Below, one piece after another: positions 1-5,028 of a stretch of DNA of 8,391 nucleotides. The stretch is from Candidatus Omnitrophota bacterium (lineage in GTDB: Bacteria; Omnitrophota; 4484-213). Under the pieces are notes generated by a model that did not search any database, was not told the origin of the DNA, and worked only from the letters and a program-made list of their open reading frames with translations. Within the stretch, counting starts at the first letter, position 1. The number at the start of each line of letters is the position of its first letter. The stretch covers positions 1 to 8,391 of the forward strand of contig DAOWKH010000027.1 in the NCBI GenBank assembly GCA_030639955.1, read 5' to 3'. The translations under genes and the position numbers were made by a program.

Positions 1-751
1 GACGCTCTCTTCTTTTTAGCCATCTCAACAAGGGTTTGTTTGTTCCGGCTACTACCAAAATTTGATAGGGTAAATCTAAGTAAGCAAGGAGATAGATAAT
101 CGTTTTTATGGGTCCCATACCCTGACCTCCGCCCATTATCAGAATATTGGGTATCTCGGGGTCTAAATTCAGTTCCTGAAATACTCTTTGCCTGTTTACC
201 TCATCATCAAATTAGTGATGCACCGGGATCCCTAAAGTTTTAATCCTCTCCTCCTCTATTCCTCCTTGTTTTAATCTTTGTTCACTTTTTTCGGAAGAGA
301 CCACATAAAAATCTACCCTCTCATTCAACCAGTAAGAATGAGGCATATAATCAGTAAGAACACCAATAAGAGGGATATCTGCCGGTTTGCAATCAGCAAT
401 CATCCCGCAGGGAAATGCTTGTGTGCAAATAACTGCATCGGGTTTAAAATTGTCAAGCAGATACCTTAATTTAGGAGAATTAAATCTATGGATTAGCTGG
501 CGCCATTTTTTAACTTTGTGGAAGATAACGGGATTGTCATAGAGATACTCCCAAACCTCTGGCCTTCTCTTAATTATCCCTATGTATGATCTATTTATTA
601 CCTTTTCTAAAATGGGATTGGTATAATTAAAAGCATCTATGTTTAGTATCTCTGTTGTTGGATAAACCCTTTTTATTCCCTCTTCAACTGCCTGCGCCGC
701 TTGATGATGTCCGGAATGAGGGGTAATATACATTATTAAGATACGTTTCAT
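1..751 (-). pseudogene. MGDG-synthase-type glycosyltransferase (GT28 family), interrupted by an in-frame stop, 3' end outside window
   Basis: The product would transfer a sugar from a nucleotide donor to diacylglycerol at the inner membrane face, as MGDG synthase and UgtP-type processive diacylglycerol glucosyltransferases do. The N-terminal domain is recognisable from MYITPHSGHHQAAQAVEEGI (residues 8-27), CTQAFPCGMIAD (109-120) and GVLTDYMPHSYW (130-141). After LGIPVHH (173-179) comes TAA at 212-214. The same frame then continues without another stop to base 2 as FDDEVNRQRVFQEL..., then ILIMGGGQGMGPI and QILVVAGTNKP, which is the start of the C-terminal donor-binding domain. Family members usually read P-V-H-P-K-F here, so TAA probably replaces a lysine AAA by one base. 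The start ATG (751-749) overlaps the mtaB stop by four bases and has GGAGAGG four bases upstream, so translation is coupled. As read, the gene yields only a 179-residue fragment. A sequencing error or a strain-level mutation are both possible. The acceptor and sugar cannot be assigned from sequence. Confidence 0.85.
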
Positions 752-1953
752 CCTACCTCTCCGAGAGTTCTCTCTAAATCCACTTTGTTTATTTTAACAG
801 AAATTAGCTTATTTTTCAACTCATCATTCCCTTTTAAAAGAACTTTAACATAACGCTCGGTGTAGCCCTTTAGATAACCATCTTTATCCTTTTTCTCTTC
901 CACTAAAACTTTTACATCTTGATTTAGGAATTTTCTCCGATAATTATAAGAGGACTCTGCGGTTATCTCTTTGAGAAGATTAACCCTTTTCTTAATCTCA
1001 AGTGAAGAAATTCTTAAAGGAAAATCTGCGGCTTTGGTGCCCTCTCTTGGGCTATAAGAGAAGATATGAGTGCGAGTAAATCCTACTTTTTCTACCAACT
1101 TTACCGTGTTTAGAAACTCTTTTTCTCCTTCGCCGGGAAAACCCGCTAAAACATCAGTAGTAAAGGAAAATGAACTGTCTATCTTTCTAATTCTCTCTAT
1201 CAAATTTAAAAAGTCACTGCTGGTATAGGGACGATTCATCCTTTTCAAAATAGCATCATCTCCACTCTGCAGGGAGAGATGCAGATGCGGGCAGAGTTTT
1301 TCCGAATTCTTAAACTTGGTGATTAAATCTTGGCCAATATCCTGCGGATTTAGTGAACTCAATCTTATTCTTTCAATACCTTTTATCCTCTCTAATTTTT
1401 CAATCAGGTCTATTAGATTCGTTCCGATATCTTTTCCGTAAGCCCCTAAATTAACCCCGCTGAGAATTATTTCTTTGAAACGATTATTGGCTAATTGCTT
1501 TGCTTCTACCACAATTTGTTTTAAATCTCGGCTGCGAGACCTCCCCCGCAAATAAGGAATAATGCAAAAAGAGCAAGAGTTATCACAGCCGTTTTGAATC
1601 TTGATAAATGCCCGATTATGCCCCTTGAAAGAAGAAATTGTTTGAGGAAGATTCTTTTCTTGAATAATTCTATCCTTGAAATTTATCCCTTTAATCTTCT
1701 CAATCCCACTAAATCTATTACTCGCACCACAGCCAATAACTATTATTCTTGGCTTGGGATTTAGTTTTAAGGCGCTATTTATCAGATGCCTTGACTTTCT
1801 GTCGGCAGTGGCAGTAACTGAACAGGTGTTTATTAAATAGACATCCCCTTTTTCCTTAACCTCCTGCCAACCAACGGAGGCAAACTGTTCGCGCATCAAC
1901 TGCGTTTCATACTGATTAACCTTGCAACCAAGGGTTTTGAAGGTGATGGTCAT
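748..1953 (-). CDS. mtaB: tRNA (N6-L-threonylcarbamoyladenosine(37)-C2)-methylthiotransferase MtaB
   Basis: This is a radical-SAM enzyme that adds a methylthio group to t6A at position 37 of ANN-decoding tRNAs, giving ms2t6A. The N-terminal UPF0004 domain begins MTITFKTLGCKVNQYETQLM. It carries Cys10, Cys44 (NTCSVT) and Cys75 (VIGCGA), the ligands of the auxiliary 4Fe-4S cluster. The radical-SAM cluster motif is C123-x3-C127-x2-C130 in the segment NGCDNSCSFCIIPYLRGRSR. A TRAM domain occupies roughly residues 335-397. TLGCKVNQYE and RGRSRSR fit the MtaB branch better than MiaB (i6A) or RimO (ribosomal S12). At 401 residues it is slightly short for the family but shows no missing block. The start at 1953 places the conserved TLGCKVNQ at the usual distance, although no clear Shine-Dalgarno precedes it. 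It overlaps the next gene (glycosyltransferase) by ATGA. Confidence 0.93.
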   Translation of the reverse strand: MTITFKTLGCKVNQYETQLMREQFASVGWQEVKEKGDVYLINTCSVTATADRKSRHLINSALKLNPKPRIIVIGCGASNRFSGIEKIKGINFKDRIIQEKNLPQTISSFKGHNRAFIKIQNGCDNSCSFCIIPYLRGRSRSRDLKQIVVEAKQLANNRFKEIILSGVNLGAYGKDIGTNLIDLIEKLERIKGIERIRLSSLNPQDIGQDLITKFKNSEKLCPHLHLSLQSGDDAILKRMNRPYTSSDFLNLIERIRKIDSSFSFTTDVLAGFPGEGEKEFLNTVKLVEKVGFTRTHIFSYSPREGTKAADFPLRISSLEIKKRVNLLKEITAESSYNYRRKFLNQDVKVLVEEKKDKDGYLKGYTERYVKVLLKGNDELKNKLISVKINKVDLERTLGEVG

Positions 1954-1961
1954 GGGAAATC

Positions 1962-1989
1962 GCTACACGCCTCACGCTGCACGCTACAG
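1962..1989. repeat. Degenerate 7-bp tandem repeat, four units
   Basis: Four consecutive heptamers read gctacac, gcctcac, gctgcac and gctacag on the plus strand. They lie in the gap directly upstream of mtaB, ending nine bases before its start codon. The tract is GC-richer than the surrounding intergenic DNA. It could be a short minisatellite or the remnant of a dispersed repeat. No function is evident, but its position could affect mtaB translation initiation. Confidence 0.6.
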
Positions 1990-2022
1990 GCCAGAAAATT
2001 TAGGATTGCGGTCATAGCAAAG

Positions 2023-2052
2023 CAGAATTACTGTGAACAAGAGCTAATTCTG
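2023..2052. repeat. 8-bp perfect inverted repeat (possible hairpin) downstream of the 2058-2567 gene
   Basis: cagaatta (2023-2030) and taattctg (2045-2052) are perfect reverse complements with a 14-base loop. It begins 6 bases behind the stop codon of the membrane protein gene. On the minus strand no T-run follows, so it does not look like a standard intrinsic terminator. It could be part of the recombination-site-like sequence that begins ATCTAAC at 2063. Confidence 0.4.
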
Positions 2053-2057
2053 GTTAG

Positions 2058-2567
2058 TTAGATTGAGTTGTTAGGAGTTTTTATTTTTTCATTTAATTTT
2101 TCTGATATACTTTTTAGTAAAGATAGTTCGTGTGTAAATTGCATTTGACCACTTTGCACTGCTTGCCCTAAAAAGAAAAAAGGATCAAGTCTTACAGAAA
2201 TTGAAGCGGTAGCAAAAAATGCTACAACTAAAAATAATGCTGAAAACCACATTTGGCTGAATAGAAACAAAATTAACCATAAAATACTAGCCCATCTAAA
2301 TCCGTTCAAATAAAGAGACATATCTCTCGCTCCAAATGAAAACCTCAATGCTAAATGATATTTTTTTATTATTTCAATTTCTTCCATTGACCATTTTTCG
2401 GAATCAGGGTTTGGTTTCATTTTGTCGATAAGAAATAAATATCCTCCAAATAATCCATATATTATTATGTAAGTATATCTTGCAGCGTGCGGCATAAATA
2501 ATGCCCAAATAAATAACCCAAAAGGAACAAAAAATTTCTGAATATTGCTAATTATTATTCCTATCAT
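2058..2567 (-). CDS. Hypothetical integral membrane protein
   Basis: I do not recognise a named family. The 169-residue protein has two hydrophobic segments near the N-terminus (about 11-27 and 31-49) and two closely spaced ones at about 90-104 and 105-124. A polar loop (50-88) holds KPNPDSEKWSMEEIEIIKKYH, with a short charged tail after residue 145. It has no signal peptide cleavage motif and no visible catalytic signature. The start is well supported: AGGAG at 2578-2574 lies six bases before ATG. The stop codon TAA lies inside the 7-mer ATCTAAC (2063-2057, minus strand), a pattern found where a gene runs straight into an integron-type recombination site. It stands alone between gaps of about 104 bases, unlike the tightly packed mtaB pair downstream. 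Coding confidence rests on length, the ribosome site and coherent membrane topology. Confidence 0.75.
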   Translation of the reverse strand: MIGIIISNIQKFFVPFGLFIWALFMPHAARYTYIIIYGLFGGYLFLIDKMKPNPDSEKWSMEEIEIIKKYHLALRFSFGARDMSLYLNGFRWASILWLILFLFSQMWFSALFLVVAFFATASISVRLDPFFFLGQAVQSGQMQFTHELSLLKSISEKLNEKIKTPNNSI

Positions 2568-2573
2568 TTTTTT

Positions 2574-2578
2574 CTCCT
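2574..2578 (-). promoter_or_regulatory. Ribosome binding site AGGAG for the 2058-2567 gene
   Basis: The minus strand reads AGGAG, six bases, then ATG. This is the only one of the three genes between 2058 and 4099 with a canonical Shine-Dalgarno sequence. The other two start codons follow A/T-only stretches. Confidence 0.7.
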
Positions 2579-2646
2579 GACATTAGAAATCACCTGCTGT
2601 TCCCCATGACAATCTCGGCACGGAAAATAGTCAGATGTATTAACTC

Positions 2647-2653
2647 GTTAGGT
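2647..2653 (-). other. attC-like core 7-mer ACCTAAC behind the stop of the NDT-like gene
   Basis: The minus strand reads ACCTAAC (RYYYAAC type) 18 bases after the TAG stop. It is followed by GAGTTAATACAT and then CTGAC (2634-2630), whose complement GTCAG lies at 2581-2577 just before the next gene. No matching GTTRRRY box is present at the far end, so if this was an attC site it is incomplete. Confidence 0.3.
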
Positions 2654-2671
2654 TTTATGATTATTTTATAT

Positions 2672-3592
2672 CTATACTATTCTTTTAATCTTTGCAATTA
2701 ACTGTTTCTTCAAATCGACCATATTGCCCCAAGGAATATGAGGATATTGCCTTGTATCAAAATGTAACTTTTTATCATCGACCTCATCTTCTTTACAAGT
2801 GCGTATAACCGGAATGCCCAATCCCATAGCGTATCCTGCTTCGTAATACACTCCTTGATTTTGTCCAGTAAAATCTGCTACGATAAATCGACTCTCCTTT
2901 ATATCTGCAATTATTTTGTCACAAATTTTTTCGTCATGTTGGCTCGGATCAGACTTTACGGCGTTAAACTCATTACATTCGTAACAAGCGCTTTGAATGG
3001 TTTTAAAAAGATCTTCTGCAAAATCCGTATTAAATTCAAGTGCAACAAATACTTTTTTACTATAGACATTTATTTCTTTTAACTTCTCATATTTTCCCCA
3101 TCCTTCTATTGTCAATAAGCAAGTATAATGATCTGTTTTATCTTGGATTCTTATATATTTTTGTTTGTGTAGAAAATGTATTATTGTAATAAGACTATTT
3201 GGTTTAAAAAGATAGAAACGAACATAATCATTTAGATATATATCCACGAAATCAGTTAATGTCTTAGCTGTATTTCCTAAATATTTCAAAACGCTATTCA
3301 CTTTTTCCATTACAGTTAATCGTTTATATGGTAAAACAATTTCGGGTATTTTTGAAAGCATTTCTGTATTGAGAAACAGAGGATTTTCTCTAGTTGAATT
3401 GTTACGGACATATCCAGAAAAAAGAGTTTTATCATCGTCGGTAATGCTTTCCAAGTTTATAACCTCAAAAGCCTCTTCTGTAATTTGATAATAACCGCAC
3501 TGTGGACAAGTAAAGAAAAAAATACCACTACGCAGGTCTTTTTTAAAATTATTAGGTGAGCTTTCGCAAATTTTACAGTTTTTGGTTTCCAT
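2672..3592 (-). CDS. Zinc ribbon + winged helix + nucleoside 2-deoxyribosyltransferase/TIR-like domain protein
   Basis: The 306-residue protein has three parts. Residues 6-33 form a treble-clef or zinc-ribbon pattern, C6-x2-C9 ... C29-P-Q-C32-G. Residues about 95-175 look like a winged helix: TLTDFVDIYL, SLITIIHFLHKQKYIRI, then LTIEGWGKYEKLKE. Residues about 178-306 match the nucleoside 2-deoxyribosyltransferase-like/TIR-like fold: KKVFVALEF, ESRFIVADFTGQ (Asp240), GVYYEAGYAMGLGIPVI (Glu251) and HFDTRQYPHIPW (277-288). In nucleoside deoxyribosyltransferases and TIR NADases a glutamate in the equivalent position is catalytic, so base-glycosidic cleavage of a nucleotide is plausible. Substrate and role are not known. 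Proteins of this domain type are often found in defence-rich regions, so an effector role is my inference. The start follows a GTTAGGT core-like 7-mer by 12 bases and lacks a Shine-Dalgarno. Confidence 0.82.
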   Translation of the reverse strand: METKNCKICESSPNNFKKDLRSGIFFFTCPQCGYYQITEEAFEVINLESITDDDKTLFSGYVRNNSTRENPLFLNTEMLSKIPEIVLPYKRLTVMEKVNSVLKYLGNTAKTLTDFVDIYLNDYVRFYLFKPNSLITIIHFLHKQKYIRIQDKTDHYTCLLTIEGWGKYEKLKEINVYSKKVFVALEFNTDFAEDLFKTIQSACYECNEFNAVKSDPSQHDEKICDKIIADIKESRFIVADFTGQNQGVYYEAGYAMGLGIPVIRTCKEDEVDDKKLHFDTRQYPHIPWGNMVDLKKQLIAKIKRIV

Positions 3593-3604
3593 TTTAATTT
3601 TTTA

Positions 3605-3761
3605 ACCTAACAATTAATATATGAACTTCCTTTTCGAGGAGTTTTTGCAAATTGAGTTAGGGAAATTAACGGCAATGGTGTGTAACCTTCTCGGTGTAAA
3701 AGAAGTTCGTCAAAGCAGAATTTGAGGAAATTTTTAATTTTCCTTTTATCCTTTGTTATGT
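3605..3761 (-). other. Candidate attC-like recombination site (integron cassette type)
   Basis: The gap between the 3770-4099 gene and the NDT-like gene has matching ends. Its minus strand begins ACATAACAA (3761-3753) and ends TTGTTAGGT (3613-3605). These are reverse complements except for one base, with the TAAC/GTTA cores of attC R boxes. The first box departs from strict RYYYAAC at one position. Inside, GAACTTC+TTTT (3623-3634) pairs with AAAA+GAAGTTC (3698-3708), leaving one bulged C. CGAG (3635-3638) pairs with CTCG (3690-3693) across a four-base bulge. Imperfect stems with extrahelical bases are typical of attC. A second small hairpin, GGAAA/TTTCC (3726-3743), makes the structure asymmetric, which is atypical. 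At 157 bp it is long but within the range accepted for such sites. Confidence 0.42.
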
Positions 3762-3769
3762 GTCATTAA

Positions 3770-4099
3770 TTATTTTTTTAATTTTTGTGAAGCCCATTTA
3801 TTAAGAAAATAGTAAGGAATTGACCAAAGACGTGAAATTAAGATCCTTCCCAAAAGAGGATAAAGAATAGCTGTAATGATAAAAGTTATAATTAATATTT
3901 TCCAAGAATAGAGAAATAAAATAACACCACTAGCAATCATTAATACAAAGGACGGAAAGAATACGATGTTTGTAAAAAATTCTGATCTGAACATAGACAT
4001 CCGGTCTGCTAATGATGTTTTTTTCTGCTCTAGCATAAGACCATAGCTACTAAGGGTTATTGGGAAAATTATGACAGCTATAATTTCTAGAATAGACAT
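3770..4099 (-). CDS. Small hypothetical membrane protein
   Basis: A 109-residue protein of unrecognised family with three predicted membrane spans, at about residues 3-21, 44-64 and 67-85. It has a charged loop, EQKKTSLADRMSMFRSE (24-40), and a basic C-terminus, KWASQKLKK. No enzymatic motif is visible. The start ATG at 4099 follows a run of A/T (TTAATTATTTTTTTT) without a ribosome site. A GTTAGAC 7-mer lies 19 bases upstream, the spacing seen between a cassette boundary and its gene. The stop is followed within nine bases by the ACATAAC end of the candidate recombination site. It resembles the 2058-2567 protein only in being a small polytopic membrane protein. Coding is supported by the clear alternation of hydrophobic spans and positively charged loops, but with no homologue in mind I hold it at moderate confidence. 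Confidence 0.65.
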   Translation of the reverse strand: MSILEIIAVIIFPITLSSYGLMLEQKKTSLADRMSMFRSEFFTNIVFFPSFVLMIASGVILFLYSWKILIITFIITAILYPLLGRILISRLWSIPYYFLNKWASQKLKK

Positions 4100-4118
4100 A
4101 AAAAAAATAATTAATGGC

Positions 4119-4125
4119 GTCTAAC
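4119..4125 (-). other. attC-like core 7-mer GTTAGAC upstream of the 3770-4099 gene
   Basis: The minus strand reads GTTAGAC, which fits GTTRRRY exactly, followed 19 bases later by the start codon. In integrons the cut falls after this G, so the cassette would begin here. I find no convincing partner box between here and the RAYT gene. The REP-like inverted repeat at 4194-4297 may have replaced it. Confidence 0.33.
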
Positions 4126-4135
4126 AGAGCATTTG

Positions 4136-4150
4136 CGAACTATCTGTTCG
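4136..4150. repeat. Short perfect hairpin CGAAC-TATCT-GTTCG
   Basis: A 5-bp perfect stem with a five-base loop lies just beyond the GTTAGAC 7-mer. It could be the inner stem of a recombination site or chance structure. It has no T-run on the minus strand and so is not a terminator for the RAYT transcript. Confidence 0.35.
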
Positions 4151-4193
4151 TTTATCCTGCTAAAATGAAATACAATCCGCTCTTATGCTACAC

Positions 4194-4214
4194 AATTCCA
4201 ATGCGGGTTTGGAA
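4194..4214 (+). repeat. REP-like palindrome, short form, copy 1
   Basis: The sequence is AATTCCAATGCG followed by GGTTTGGAA. TTCCAA and TTGGAA form a 6-bp stem around TGCGGGT. It is a perfect inverted repeat of the copy at 4277-4297. It shares both halves with the longer elements at 4983-5023 and 6413-6453 but lacks their 19-base central hairpin. Confidence 0.75.
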
Positions 4215-4276
4215 AAAATGGTTTTGCCTCAGAAAACAATGGTTATTTTACCAAATGTTGATTCTAATGCAACCTA

Positions 4277-4297
4277 TTCCAAACCCGCATTGGAATT
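4277..4297 (-). repeat. REP-like palindrome, short form, copy 2 (inverted)
   Basis: This is an exact reverse complement of 4194-4214, 62 bases away, so the pair can form one large 21-bp cruciform. That arrangement is like a BIME, in which REPs occur as inverted pairs. It lies ten bases beyond the stop codon of the RAYT gene. With the copy at 4983-5023 it flanks the RAYT gene in inverted orientation. Confidence 0.75.
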
Positions 4298-4307
4298 AGG
4301 TTCGGGT

Positions 4308-4970
4308 TCATTCTAAAATTAAATGTTTTATTTGTTCTAATTCCCTTTGGTAATTGATACGGTCCTCGACAAATTTCCTATAAGAAGAGATATCCAAATT
4401 TAAATAATCAGCGAATTCGCATATTCTTTTATTCTCATTAACTAAGCCCATATATTCTCTATAGGAAGAAAATTCCCAATCTTCCGGTTTGTCAACTAAA
4501 AAAGCACTTACAGGGTTCAAATGGACATATCTGGTTAAATGAAGAAGTTGCTCATCTGTATCTACCAAAACATTTTTAAACCTTCCCTCCCATAGAGGAC
4601 CTTTTCTTTTGTATTTGGTGTTGAAATATTTGCTATAACTTTTCAAAACTAAATTAGCAAACTGAGAAATAGCATTATCTTTTAATTGCACAAGAATTAA
4701 ATGAATATGTGTAGGCATAATACAGTAAGCAAGTATTTTAACTATCTTCTTTGAATGAGTAGATTGAAGAAAATCGTTTTCTTTAGATTTCTTTTTGCGT
4801 TCTAAGAATAAAGAAAATTTACAGGGAGGATTTTCTGCAGTGTAGAAAGATATTGTTTTTACTATTCTTTCAAAATCGTGGTCAGAATTAAAAATTTTAA
4901 AACCAGCGATAGTTTTAGTAAAGATATGATATATTTCTGTTTCTACTAAAGGAATTTTTCTATAAGGCAT
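4308..4970 (-). CDS. REP-associated tyrosine transposase (RAYT, Y1_Tnp / IS200-IS605-like HUH enzyme)
   Basis: The protein is a single-strand DNA endonuclease-transposase that acts on REP palindromes through a 5'-phosphotyrosine intermediate. The 220-residue length suits a RAYT. The metal-binding HUH motif is H88-I-H90 in AYCIMPTHIHLILVQL. The Y1 helix is SYSKYFNTKYKRKGPLWEGR (111-130), with Tyr115 the likeliest nucleophile (Tyr112 and Tyr120 are nearby alternatives). The family signature RYVHLNPV (147-154) and WEFSSYREYMG (165-175) follow. The start ATG has GGTGG four bases upstream. A long-form palindrome lies only 12 bases before the start codon and a short-form copy lies behind the stop. 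The two are in inverted orientation, which is the classic genetic setting of this family. All key residues are present, so the enzyme may be active. It is a single-copy, non-IS type element: no target-site duplication or tnpB is seen. Confidence 0.92.
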   Translation of the reverse strand: MPYRKIPLVETEIYHIFTKTIAGFKIFNSDHDFERIVKTISFYTAENPPCKFSLFLERKKKSKENDFLQSTHSKKIVKILAYCIMPTHIHLILVQLKDNAISQFANLVLKSYSKYFNTKYKRKGPLWEGRFKNVLVDTDEQLLHLTRYVHLNPVSAFLVDKPEDWEFSSYREYMGLVNENKRICEFADYLNLDISSYRKFVEDRINYQRELEQIKHLILE

Positions 4971-4982
4971 AATCCACCAACC

Positions 4983-5023
4983 AATTCCAATGCGCCTGCC
5001 CGCCTCTGGCGGGGGTTTGGAAT
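4983..5023 (+). repeat. REP-like palindrome, long form, copy 3
   Basis: The element has outer arms ATTCCAA (4984-4990) and TTGGAAT (5017-5023). Between them sits an inner perfect stem CCCGCC (4999-5004), TCT, GGCGGG (5008-5013). It equals the short form with a 19-base block inserted after AATTCCAATGCG. It lies between the stop of the AlbA_2 gene at 5029 (five bases away on the minus strand) and the RAYT start codon, so it would sit in the RAYT leader. It lacks a following T-run, so it is not a standard terminator, though it could protect the upstream transcript 3' end. Confidence 0.85.
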
Positions 5024-5028
5024 GAGGG

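Noticed and set aside
212..214. Stop-codon recoding at TAA in the glycosyltransferase
   Set aside because: All other genes here use TAA, TAG and TGA as ordinary stops with correct family lengths, so a changed code is not supported.
4150..4200. Possible promoter upstream of the 3770-4099 gene (TTGTGT and TTGTAT-like hexamers on the minus strand)
   Set aside because: The spacing and -10 match are poor, and such words are common in AT-rich DNA.
4114..4299. A 61-codon plus-strand open frame spanning the inverted-repeat region
   Set aside because: It is made largely of the two palindrome arms and their spacer, has no ribosome site and no protein-like composition, and opposes all neighbouring genes.
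4983..5023. GC-rich hairpin read as an intrinsic terminator of the 5029-6369 gene
   Set aside because: The inner stem is strong, but no T-run follows on the minus strand. The same element recurs elsewhere as a dispersed repeat.
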